Below are positions 7,932 through 15,931 of a stretch of 64,000 nt of DNA, in pieces. Made by a program: the position numbers and the translations under genes. The stretch is taken from positions 124,001 through 188,000 of the forward strand of contig NZ_SJKD01000003.1 of the NCBI RefSeq assembly GCF_004331485.1. The letters are read 5' to 3'. How positions within the stretch are numbered: the stretch's first letter is position 1; each line of letters starts with the position of its first letter. Source of the stretch: Kribbella capetownensis. Lineage in GTDB: Bacteria; Actinomycetota; Actinomycetes; Propionibacteriales; Kribbellaceae. A model generated the notes under the pieces. The model was not told the origin of the DNA. It was given only the letters and a program-made list of their open reading frames with translations, and made no database searches.

Positions 7932-10733
7932 ATGACCGACACTGCCGCAACGCAGGGCGCGCCCAGCCCGGACCTGAAGATCATCGAGACCCGCGTGTAC
8001 CGCGGGCCGAACGTCTGGAGCTACGACCCGGCCATCCACCTGGTCGTGGATCTGGGCTCGCTGGAGAGCTTCCCGTCGAACACCATCCCCGGCTTCACCG
8101 AGAAGCTGCTGGAGTACCTTCCCCGGCTCGACCAGCACCACTGCTCGCGCGGCCGCCGCGGCGGTTTCATCGAGCGGCTGCACGAAGGCACCTGGCTCGG
8201 CCACATCGCCGAGCACGTCTCGCTGCAGCTCCAGCAGGAAGCCGGCCACGACCTGCGGCGCGGGAAGACCCGCCAGGTCAAGGGCATCCCGGGCCGCTAC
8301 AACATCACCTACGCGTACGCCGACGAGGCGGTCGGACTGGCCGCCGGGGAACTCGCCGTGCGGTTCGTGAACAACCTGGTGCAGCCGGCTCCGGACTTCG
8401 ACTTCACCACCGAGCTGGAGAAGTTCATCAAGCAGGCCGAGCGGACCGCGTTCGGCCCGTCGACGCAGGCGATCGTGGACGAGGCGGTGTCCCGCGACAT
8501 CCCGTGGATCCGGCTGAACAAGGCCAGCCTGGTGCAGCTCGGCCAGGGCGTGCACGCCCAGCGGATCCGCGCCACGATGACCTCGGAGACCGGGTCGATC
8601 GCGGTCGACATCGCCAGCGACAAGGACCTGACCACCCGCTTGCTCGCTTCGGCCGGCCTGCCGGTGCCACGGTCGGAGTCGGTACGCACGGTCGACGAGG
8701 CGGTGACGGTCGCGCACAAGATCGGGTACCCGGTCGTCTGCAAGCCGCTGGACGGCAACCACGGCCGCGGCGTCTGCCTGAACCTGCAGGACGCGGACGA
8801 GCTGCGGGAGGCGTTCCCCATCGCGGCCGAACAGTCCCGTCGCGGCTGGGTGATCGTGGAGAACTTCGTCACCGGCAAGGACTACCGCTGCCTGATCATC
8901 AACGGCCGGATGGAGGCGATCGCCGAACGCGTGCCCGCGCATGTGGTCGGCGACGGCATCCACACCGTCGCGGAGCTGGTCGACATCACCAACTCCGACC
9001 CGCGGCGCGGCGTCGGGCACGAGAAGATCCTGACCCGGATCACCGTGAACGCGGCGGCGCGTGAGCTGGTTCGGAGCCAGGGTTTCGAGCTGGACGACGT
9101 ACCGCCGGAAGACGAGATGGTGAAGCTCACGCTGACCGGCAACATGTCCACCGGCGGGATCTCGATCGACCGGACCTTCGAGGCGCATCCGGAGAACGTC
9201 GAGATCGCCGAGGAGGCGGCCCGGATGATCGGGCTCGACATCGCCGGTATCGACTTCATCTGCCCGGACATCACCCAGCCGGTGCGCGAGACCGGCGGCG
9301 CGATCTGCGAGGTGAACGCGGCGCCCGGGTTCCGGATGCACACCAACCCGACGATCGGCGAACCGCAGTACATCGCGAAACCGGTCGTCGACATGCTGTT
9401 CCCGACGGGCGCGACCAGCCGGATCCCGATCGTCGCGGTGACCGGCACGAACGGCAAGACCACCACCTCGCGGATGATCAGCCACGTCTTCAAGGGTATG
9501 GGTCGCAAGGTCGGGATGACCTCGACCGACGGCATCGTGATCGACGAGCGGCTGGTGATCCGGTCCGACGCGTCCGGGCCGAAGTCCGCCCGGATGGTGC
9601 TGCAGAACCCGCGGGTCGACTTCGCCGTGTTCGAGGTGGCGCGGGGCGGGATCCTGCGCGAAGGGCTCGGGTACGAGCGCAACGACGTCGCCGTCGTGCT
9701 GAACATCCAGCCCGACCACCTCGGGATGCGTGGTGTCGACACGCTCGAGCAGCTCGCGGACGTGAAGGCGGTCCTGGTCGAGGCCGTGCCGCGGACCGGG
9801 TACGCCGTACTGAACGCCGACGACCCGCTGGTGCGGAAGATGCGGCGGAAGTGTTCCGGGCAGGTGGTGTGGTTCAGCATGGCCGAGCCGGGCAGCGAGG
9901 TGCGCGACTACATCGAGGGACACTGCCGTCGCGGTGGCCGGGCGGTCGTGCTGGAGCGGTCCGACCTGGGCGACATGATCGTGGTCAAGCACGGCCGGCG
10001 GTCGATGCAGCTCGCCTGGACACACTTGCTCCCGGCAACGTTCGGCGGGCGGGCGATGATGAACGTGCAGAACGCGATGGCCGCGGCGGCTGCGGCGTTC
10101 GCGGCCGGGGCGCCGCTGCACGACATCCGGCAGGGTCTGCGCACGTTCAACACGTCGTACTACCTGTCCCCCGGGCGGCTGAACGAGATCGACGTCGACG
10201 GGCGCACGGTGATCGTCGACTACTGCCACAACGCGCCGGCGATGCGGATGCTCGGCGACTTCGTCGACCGGCTCGGCGAGAGCCTGAACGCGTCGTCCGA
10301 GCTCGGCCGGCCGTCGCGGATCGGTGTGGTCGCGACCGCGGGCGACCGCCGCGACGACGACATCCGCGAGCTGGGTGAGGTCGCGGCGCAGCACTTCGAC
10401 GTCGTGATCGTCCGCGAGGACGCGCGGCTGCGGGGTCGCAAGCGGGGTGAGTCCGCCGCGCTGGTCGAGGCCGGTGTACGGCGGGCGATGGAGAACGGCG
10501 CGCGCTGCCGGCAGATCGACATCGTGCTGGACGAACTGGCCGCGATCCGGCACGCGTTGAGCCGATCAAACCGCGGCGATCTCGTCGTTCTCTGCGTCGA
10601 TCAGCATCAGACGGTTTTGGCCGAACTCGAGTCCGTCTCACACCTGGCGCAGGCCGGCGCGCGGTCGGGCGACGAAGGTGGCGACCCCGACTTCGTCCAG
10701 CCTGACGAGGAGACCGAGGCTGCGACCGAGTGA
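7932..10733 (+). CDS. cphA: Cyanophycin synthetase
   Basis: 933 residues. Adds Asp and Arg alternately, with ATP, to build cyanophycin. Domains in order: N-terminal domain (about 1-160); ATP-grasp domain (about 200-480, with KPLDGNHGRGVCLNL and the metal-binding CEVNAAPGFRMH); Mur-ligase half (about 490-890) with P-loop GTNGKTT near residue 505, GGILREGLGYERNDV and the DYCHNAPAM motif. Length and domain order match cyanobacterial CphA (about 870-900), with an extra acidic tail. Its stop overlaps the next gene's start (GTGA). Actinobacterial cyanophycin synthesis is plausible with cphB adjacent. Confidence 0.95.
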   Translation: MTDTAATQGAPSPDLKIIETRVYRGPNVWSYDPAIHLVVDLGSLESFPSNTIPGFTEKLLEYLPRLDQHHCSRGRRGGFIERLHEGTWLGHIAEHVSLQLQQEAGHDLRRGKTRQVKGIPGRYNITYAYADEAVGLAAGELAVRFVNNLVQPAPDFDFTTELEKFIKQAERTAFGPSTQAIVDEAVSRDIPWIRLNKASLVQLGQGVHAQRIRATMTSETGSIAVDIASDKDLTTRLLASAGLPVPRSESVRTVDEAVTVAHKIGYPVVCKPLDGNHGRGVCLNLQDADELREAFPIAAEQSRRGWVIVENFVTGKDYRCLIINGRMEAIAERVPAHVVGDGIHTVAELVDITNSDPRRGVGHEKILTRITVNAAARELVRSQGFELDDVPPEDEMVKLTLTGNMSTGGISIDRTFEAHPENVEIAEEAARMIGLDIAGIDFICPDITQPVRETGGAICEVNAAPGFRMHTNPTIGEPQYIAKPVVDMLFPTGATSRIPIVAVTGTNGKTTTSRMISHVFKGMGRKVGMTSTDGIVIDERLVIRSDASGPKSARMVLQNPRVDFAVFEVARGGILREGLGYERNDVAVVLNIQPDHLGMRGVDTLEQLADVKAVLVEAVPRTGYAVLNADDPLVRKMRRKCSGQVVWFSMAEPGSEVRDYIEGHCRRGGRAVVLERSDLGDMIVVKHGRRSMQLAWTHLLPATFGGRAMMNVQNAMAAAAAAFAAGAPLHDIRQGLRTFNTSYYLSPGRLNEIDVDGRTVIVDYCHNAPAMRMLGDFVDRLGESLNASSELGRPSRIGVVATAGDRRDDDIRELGEVAAQHFDVVIVREDARLRGRKRGESAALVEAGVRRAMENGARCRQIDIVLDELAAIRHALSRSNRGDLVVLCVDQHQTVLAELESVSHLAQAGARSGDEGGDPDFVQPDEETEAATE

Positions 10734-11860
10734 GGCCGACCGTTCTGGCGTACTACTTCCCCGATTGGCATCGGGATCCCCGCAACGCGGCGTGGTTCGG
10801 TCACGGGTGGACCGAGTGGGAGTTGCTGAAGGCTGCTCGTCCTCGGTTCGAGGGGCATCGGCAGCCACGGACGCCGCTGCTCGGGTATCGGGACGAGTCC
10901 GATCCTGCGGTCGCTGCCTCGGACATCGATCTGGCGGCGGCGCACGGGATCGACGGGTTTCTGTTCGACTACTACTGGTACGACGACGGGCCGTATCTGT
11001 CGGGTGCCTTGGACGACGGGTTCCTGGGTGCGGCCAACAGTTCGCGGCTGCGGTTCGCGTTGATGTGGGCGAATCATCAGTTGGTCGACATCTTCCCGGA
11101 TCGCGGCGGTTCTGCACCTGGGCTGCTGAAGGACGGTGCGCTCGATCGGCGGTCGTTCGAGGCGATGGCGGCGTACGTGATCGAGCGGTACTTCTCGCGG
11201 CCGAACTATCTGACGGTCGACGGCCGGCCGTGGTTCACGGTGTACGACCTGGCGAACTTCATCGACGGGCTCGGTGGGGTCGAGGCGGCGCGGGACGCGA
11301 TCGACTGGTTCCGGGAGCGGGTGCGGTCGGCCGGATTTCCGGGACTTCATCTGGACGCCGTGTTGTGGAGCTCGGCGGTGATTCCGACGTCGGCCGAGTC
11401 GCCACTGGTGGTCGATTGGGTGCGGGCGCTCGGGTTCGACTCGGGGACGTCGTACGTCTGGGTCCATCACCATGACGTGGGCGGATCGTCCTTTCCGGAG
11501 GCGTCAGTGGCCGAGCTGCGGGAGTCGGCGTTCGCGGAGTACGAGCGGTACGCCGGACTGCTCGACGTGGACTTCCATCCGAATGTCACCGTCGGGTGGG
11601 ATCCGTCGCCGCGGACGGATCAGTCGCTCGAGTACGTCGCCGGGCGGTATCCGTGGACGTCGGTGTGGGATCAGGGTCCGGACGAGTTCGCGGTCGCGGT
11701 GCGGCAGGCGGTGGACTTCGTCGAGCGATGGAAGCCGCGGTACCCGGTGATCACCGTGAACGCTTGGAACGAGTGGACCGAGGGGTCGTACTTGTTGCCG
11801 GAGACCACGCATCGGCTCGGGTACCTCGAGGCTATTCGGGACATCCTCGGAACTCACTGA
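10730..11860 (+). CDS. GH99-like/WbsX-family glycan enzyme
   Basis: 376 residues. Family features of the WbsX/GH99-like domain are visible: VLAYYFPDWHRDP at the start, the GWTEW block, FLFDYYWYDDGP, and near the end VNAWNEWTEGSYLLPE. Related proteins are annotated either as glycosyltransferases in polysaccharide clusters or as GH99-like hydrolases; the sequence does not decide. No signal peptide, so it is probably cytoplasmic. The GTG start overlaps the cphA stop by 4 nt, implying translational coupling, but no biochemical link to cyanophycin is known to me. Confidence 0.8.
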   Translation: MRPTVLAYYFPDWHRDPRNAAWFGHGWTEWELLKAARPRFEGHRQPRTPLLGYRDESDPAVAASDIDLAAAHGIDGFLFDYYWYDDGPYLSGALDDGFLGAANSSRLRFALMWANHQLVDIFPDRGGSAPGLLKDGALDRRSFEAMAAYVIERYFSRPNYLTVDGRPWFTVYDLANFIDGLGGVEAARDAIDWFRERVRSAGFPGLHLDAVLWSSAVIPTSAESPLVVDWVRALGFDSGTSYVWVHHHDVGGSSFPEASVAELRESAFAEYERYAGLLDVDFHPNVTVGWDPSPRTDQSLEYVAGRYPWTSVWDQGPDEFAVAVRQAVDFVERWKPRYPVITVNAWNEWTEGSYLLPETTHRLGYLEAIRDILGTH

Positions 11861-11882
11861 CCGTGGCGGTCGTTGGCTGTCC

Positions 11883-12395
11883 GTGAAGATGAAGTTGTTG
11901 GCGGCCACTATGGCACTCGCCCTCCCTGTCCTGTTGTCCTCCTGCGGATCGTCCGCTACCACCACCCAGGAGGCGGCGGTGAGTACGCCGAGTGTGCTGG
12001 TCGAAGACGCCTGGGTGCGTGCCACCACCGGCGCCGAGGACACCACGATGACGGCCGCCTTCATGTCGCTGACGAACCCGGGCAACACCGACATCAAGTT
12101 GACCTCGGCAGCTTCCCCGGTGGCCGGCCTGGTTCAGCTGCATGAGATGGCGGCGAAGGACGGCAAGATGGTCATGCAGGAGAAGCCCGGCGGCATCACC
12201 GTCCCCGCCACCTCGCACACCCACCTCTCCCCCGGCGGCGACCACGTGATGCTGATGGGTCTCAAACAAGCCCTCAAGCCCGGCGACGAGGTCCCCCTCA
12301 CCCTCACCTTCTCCGACAACACCACCCACGACCTCACAGTCCCCGTCAAATCCTTCACCGAAGAACAAGAGCACTACCACCCGACAACCAAGTGA
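11883..12395 (+). CDS. PCuAC-type periplasmic/extracellular copper chaperone lipoprotein
   Basis: 170 residues. An N-terminal lipoprotein signal ends in the lipobox LSSC (about residue 21). The PCuAC domain (DUF461) follows, with copper ligands spread as LHEM, GKMVM and GGDHVMLM, matching the family His-Met spacing; the C-terminus EEQEHYHP adds histidines that may also bind copper. PCuAC proteins deliver Cu(I) to cytochrome oxidase CuA or other cuproproteins. It overlaps the DyP peroxidase by 4 nt. In Streptomyces lividans a PCuAC protein (ECuC), Sco and the DyP DtpA are encoded together for extracellular copper trafficking; no Sco gene is seen here. GTG 11883 is the start. Confidence 0.9.
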   Translation: MKMKLLAATMALALPVLLSSCGSSATTTQEAAVSTPSVLVEDAWVRATTGAEDTTMTAAFMSLTNPGNTDIKLTSAASPVAGLVQLHEMAAKDGKMVMQEKPGGITVPATSHTHLSPGGDHVMLMGLKQALKPGDEVPLTLTFSDNTTHDLTVPVKSFTEEQEHYHPTTK

Positions 12396-13567
12396 GCGGC
12401 AGACCTTCACGACGGCAGCTGTTCGGGTACGCCGGGGCTGCTGCCGCGGGTGGAGCTGTGGTTGGGGGTGTAGTTGCTCTGGGCAAGGACGGTCCGGCTG
12501 AGGCGGTTGGGCGCGGGATCGAGCCGTACGGGGTGCATCAGCCGGGAATCGCGGCTGCTTCTCCTCGGCACGCTGAGTTGGTGGCGTTCAACCTGAGGCA
12601 CGGTGTGGACAAGGCGGCGCTTGGGCGGTTGATGCGGTTGTGGACCGGGGACATCGTTGCCCTGGCCAACGGGCGGGCAGCGCCCGGTGACACCGCGCCC
12701 GAGCTGGTGATCGGCAATGTTGCGCTGACGACCACGGTCGGGTTCGGGCCGCGGGTGTTCGAGTTGACGGGCGAGAAACCGCCCGGGCTCGACGACCTGC
12801 CGGTGATGAAGCGCGACCGGCTCGCCCCCGCGTGGTCGGGCGGCGATCTCCTGATCATGGTCGGCGCCGACGATCCGGTCAGCGTCGTACACGCCGTACG
12901 ACGCCTGGTCGCGGACGCGAAGCCGTTCGCGACACCAACCTGGCGCCAGACCGGGTTCTGGAACGGCACTGGATCCGACGGCCAACCCGTCACCGGCCGC
13001 AACCTCTTCGGTCAGGTCGACGGCACCGGCAATCCGGCCGTCGGTACGCCGGAGTTCGACGCCACCGTGTGGTCCTCCGACGGTCCCGACTGGTTCCGCG
13101 GCGGTACGACGCTCGTCGTACGCCGGATCCGGCTGAACCTGGACACCTGGGACGAGCTCACCCGCTCGGAGCAGGAACGCGCCATCGGCCGCAAGCTCTC
13201 CACCGGCGCACCCTTGACCGGCGCGGCCGAGCACGACGAGCTCGATCTCGAAGCCCGGGACGCCGACGGCCGCCCGGTGATCGCGGAGAACGCCCATGCC
13301 CGCCTCTCTCACCACTCCGAGAACGACGGCCGCCGGATCTTCCGCAAGGGCCTCAACTACGTCCAGGACACCGGCCCGGCCCGCGAATCCGGCCTGATCT
13401 TCCTCAGTCACCAGGCCGACGTCGCCGCCCAGTTCCTCCCGCTCCTCGCCCGCCTCGACGCGGCCGACGCCCTCAACGAGTGGACCACCTCGATCGGCTC
13501 GGCCGTCTTCGCCCTCCCACCCGGCTTCCAGCCCGGCACCTGGCTCGCCCAGAACCTCCTCGCCTGA
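12392..13567 (+). CDS. Secreted Dyp-type heme peroxidase (Tat substrate)
   Basis: 391 residues. A twin-arginine signal (RPSRRQLFGY followed by a hydrophobic Ala/Gly/Val run) predicts folded, heme-loaded export. The DyP signature GQVDG (Asp210 as catalytic acid) and a later histidine in NAHARLSHHSEN, a likely heme ligand, are present. It resembles EfeB/DtpA A-type DyPs. Translational coupling to the PCuAC gene suggests a role in extracytoplasmic copper or peroxide handling, by analogy with DtpA. The GTG start overlaps the previous stop. Confidence 0.92.
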   Translation: MSGRPSRRQLFGYAGAAAAGGAVVGGVVALGKDGPAEAVGRGIEPYGVHQPGIAAASPRHAELVAFNLRHGVDKAALGRLMRLWTGDIVALANGRAAPGDTAPELVIGNVALTTTVGFGPRVFELTGEKPPGLDDLPVMKRDRLAPAWSGGDLLIMVGADDPVSVVHAVRRLVADAKPFATPTWRQTGFWNGTGSDGQPVTGRNLFGQVDGTGNPAVGTPEFDATVWSSDGPDWFRGGTTLVVRRIRLNLDTWDELTRSEQERAIGRKLSTGAPLTGAAEHDELDLEARDADGRPVIAENAHARLSHHSENDGRRIFRKGLNYVQDTGPARESGLIFLSHQADVAAQFLPLLARLDAADALNEWTTSIGSAVFALPPGFQPGTWLAQNLLA

Positions 13568-13623
13568 CCTGTCACCCTGCGACGCTGGCAACGGCGTTCA
13601 GAGGGGGTGAGGAGAGGATGCCG

Positions 13624-14151
13624 ATGAGAGTTGAACCCGATGACGACTTCGATGCGTTTGTGCGGGCGCGGTGGACGACCACTGCGCGGCTGGCCTACGC
13701 GCTGACCCTGGACCACCAGCAGGCCGAAGATCTCGCCCAGGAGGCCTTCACCAAGCTGTGGTTCCACTGGCGCAAGGTGAGTGGTGGTAACCCGGAGGCG
13801 TACCTGCGGAAGATCGTCACCACGACGTTCCTGTCCGGCCGGCGCCGCCGCTGGATCGGCGAGCGGCCGACCGAGACGCCACCCGACACCGCGGTGGGCG
13901 CAGGCACGGCCCAGGTGGACGAGCGGCTCGCCCTCCGCCAAGCGATGGCCCAGCTGAGCCCGCGGCAACGCGCCGCCGTCTACCTGAGGTACGCCGAGGA
14001 CCTCTCCGAACGCTCCGTCGCCGACCTGCTCGGCTGCTCGGTCGGCGCGGTCAAGCAGCACACCCGGCGCGGCCTGGACGCGCTCCGCACTGACATTCAT
14101 TTCGGCACACCTGACGAACTGGCCGACCTGGCCGGGAGGGGGATCGCATGA
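13624..14151 (+). CDS. SigE-family ECF RNA polymerase sigma factor
   Basis: 175 residues. Sigma-2 region about 10-75 (LAYALTLDHQQAEDLAQEAFTKLW) and sigma-4 region about 100-160 (LSPRQRAAVYLRYAEDLSERS and a helix-turn-helix at LLGCSVGAVKQHTRRGL). The call is the actinobacterial SigE-type ECF group. I prefer ATG 13624 over 13618 because GGAGAGG abuts 13618 but sits 6 nt from 13624. The downstream membrane protein overlaps by 4 nt and is a candidate regulator. Its targets are not evident. Confidence 0.92.
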   Translation: MRVEPDDDFDAFVRARWTTTARLAYALTLDHQQAEDLAQEAFTKLWFHWRKVSGGNPEAYLRKIVTTTFLSGRRRRWIGERPTETPPDTAVGAGTAQVDERLALRQAMAQLSPRQRAAVYLRYAEDLSERSVADLLGCSVGAVKQHTRRGLDALRTDIHFGTPDELADLAGRGIA

Positions 14152-14960
14152 CCGACGACGACCTGACCACGAAGCTCTCTGTACTGACCGACGACCGTCC
14201 CGAGCCGGCCGACCCCGCGGCTCCGATCCGCTTTCGCATCAAGCGCCGGCGGCGTCGCCGTCGCGGGGCCGCCGTCGTCCTGACTGTGGCCGGCGTGACC
14301 GCCGCCGCCCTGGCCGCCGGCCCTCTGCTGAACTCGATGCGGCCGACCGAACCCGCCGTCGCCGGCTTCGGTGCTCCGTCGCCGGCGTCGGTCCAGCCGA
14401 GTACGCCGCTGCTACCAAGCACGATCACCACACCAGGGAGCACTCCGAGTACCAGGTCGGGCACCACGCCGATACCCACCGGCGATCACCACAAGATCTT
14501 GCCGGCGCCGTGGTCGGCGGAGCGGTTCACCAAGATGCCGGACGCGAACGCCTACCGGCCGCACGCGTACTACGTCGCCAAGGGCACCATCCCGACCGAG
14601 TCGTGGGCGGTCCTGGTCTACTCACGCGAAGGGTGCCTGGTCACCGACGAGGGCCCAGCGGTCAGCTTCGGCCGCCCGCTGATCTGCTTCAACCCGCCAC
14701 ACAACGGCACGCACTGGGTGGTGCAGGGCCACGGCAAGGAGAAGGGCAGCGCGAAGATCGACGCCACCCTGGTGATGGGATCGGCCCCGATCGGCGCCCG
14801 CAAGGTGCGAATCGTCGCCGGCGGCAAGACCTACACGACGAACGCCGTCGCGACCCCGGCCACCGACACCCTTCGCTTCTTCGCGATCGTCATCCCCCGC
14901 CGCGACCTCAAGATCACCTCGGTCCAACCCGTGAACGCGGCCGGCCACCCGGTCAGCTGA
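14148..14960 (+). CDS. Single-pass membrane protein coupled to the sigma factor (possible anti-sigma)
   Basis: 270 residues. A short cytoplasmic N-terminus with an arginine cluster (KRRRRRRR) precedes one transmembrane helix (about 42-60). A Ser/Thr/Pro-rich linker and an extracytoplasmic domain of about 150 residues follow. ATG overlaps the sigma stop (ATGA). Position and topology are those of a sigma-factor partner, but I see no zinc anti-sigma motif (HxxxCxxC), so the anti-sigma role is inference. The outer domain family is not recognised. Confidence 0.75.
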   Translation: MTDDDLTTKLSVLTDDRPEPADPAAPIRFRIKRRRRRRRGAAVVLTVAGVTAAALAAGPLLNSMRPTEPAVAGFGAPSPASVQPSTPLLPSTITTPGSTPSTRSGTTPIPTGDHHKILPAPWSAERFTKMPDANAYRPHAYYVAKGTIPTESWAVLVYSREGCLVTDEGPAVSFGRPLICFNPPHNGTHWVVQGHGKEKGSAKIDATLVMGSAPIGARKVRIVAGGKTYTTNAVATPATDTLRFFAIVIPRRDLKITSVQPVNAAGHPVS

Positions 14961-14964
14961 GGGC

Positions 14965-14996
14965 ACGTGGGGAGGAGCCGGCACGGTCTCCTCCCC
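14965..14996. terminator. Terminator hairpin between convergent genes
   Basis: GTGGGGAGGAG and CTCCTCCCCAC pair perfectly over 11 bp with a 10-nt loop, 4 nt after the stop of the sigma-linked membrane gene. The facing minus-strand gene ends at 15039, so it may serve both. Confidence 0.65.
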
Positions 14997-15038
14997 ACCC
15001 AGCCGGCTGACCCACGCGGAGGGTCGTACCGCCGACGG

Positions 15039-15896
15039 TCAGGAGGCTGGTTCTTGGCGGCGGGCGAGGAGACGGCGGCGGGGTTCGTCTCGGTCGATCC
15101 AGTCGAGGTCGTCGGACAGGACGGCGTCGTTGGACCTGTCGGCGTACGGGTCCGGTGGTGGCGGAGGTGGCGGCAGGGCGCGGAGCTTGAGGACCACCAT
15201 CGGGATCGCCAGGAGTACGGCGAGCACCAGCCAGACGCCGTACTCGCGCAGGACCGGTTCGAAGGACTGGAAGAACGCGTCGGTGGCGGCGTCCGCGGTG
15301 TCGTTGGCGGACTGTGCGGCCGGTGCCCGATCGACGACCCGGATCGCGTTCACGATGCCGAAGGAGGCCAGGTAGAAGCCCGCCAGCGGCACCCAGAAGT
15401 ACGCCGATCGCCAGCCGCGCCGCCAGCAGGCGACGTACAGAACGAGAGCCAGACCGACCGCCACGAGCAGGCCGTTCAGCTGCCAGAGCCAGCGCCACTC
15501 ATCCAACTGGTTCGCCGGCCGCAAGGCGTACCACGCGATCGGCAGGGCGAGAGCGAACGCGGCGACCACCGAACTTCTGGTGCCCAGGGCACCGAACAGG
15601 CCACCGACAGCGGTTGCCACCAGCAACGTGGTCAACAGCGACCGATCCGACCAGTCATTGCCGGTCAACCACCACATGCCGGCGCCGACAGCCACGACCA
15701 GCGGCACGGTGATGCGCACCCGCATGACCAGCAGCCCGGCCAGCACACCACCGGCGAACCCACCCAGCACCAGCAGGTCCACCCGTGGCGGCACGAACAT
15801 CGTCGTACCCTCCGGCAGACCCTTCAGGTACGTCGCGGAGAACCCGGCCACGAACCAGGCGACCACGGCGGCCGGGATCGACCACAGGTAGCGCAT
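15039..15896 (-). CDS. Polytopic membrane protein of unknown function
   Basis: About 285 residues with roughly seven to eight hydrophobic segments (for example YLWSIPAAVVAWFVAGF and the helix VLVLGG-type stretch following VPPRVDL). The C-terminal tail is cytoplasmic-looking and proline-rich, then charged (DDLDWIDRDEPRRR). I do not recognise the family. It lies 35 nt downstream of the CphA-like Mur ligase on the same strand and probably belongs to the fabG-fabI operon. Start chosen at ATG 15896; an upstream in-frame GTG would add a few residues. Confidence 0.75.
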   Translation of the reverse strand: MRYLWSIPAAVVAWFVAGFSATYLKGLPEGTTMFVPPRVDLLVLGGFAGGVLAGLLVMRVRITVPLVVAVGAGMWWLTGNDWSDRSLLTTLLVATAVGGLFGALGTRSSVVAAFALALPIAWYALRPANQLDEWRWLWQLNGLLVAVGLALVLYVACWRRGWRSAYFWVPLAGFYLASFGIVNAIRVVDRAPAAQSANDTADAATDAFFQSFEPVLREYGVWLVLAVLLAIPMVVLKLRALPPPPPPPDPYADRSNDAVLSDDLDWIDRDEPRRRLLARRQEPAS

Positions 15897-15931
15897 GACA
15901 CCCCGTTCCCGCCCCAACCGCGGCGGAGGGG

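Noticed and set aside
7917..10553. Long open frame antisense to cphA (about 880 codons)
   Set aside because: It mirrors cphA codon bias in high-GC DNA, is rich in Arg, Val, His and Asp, and has no family features.
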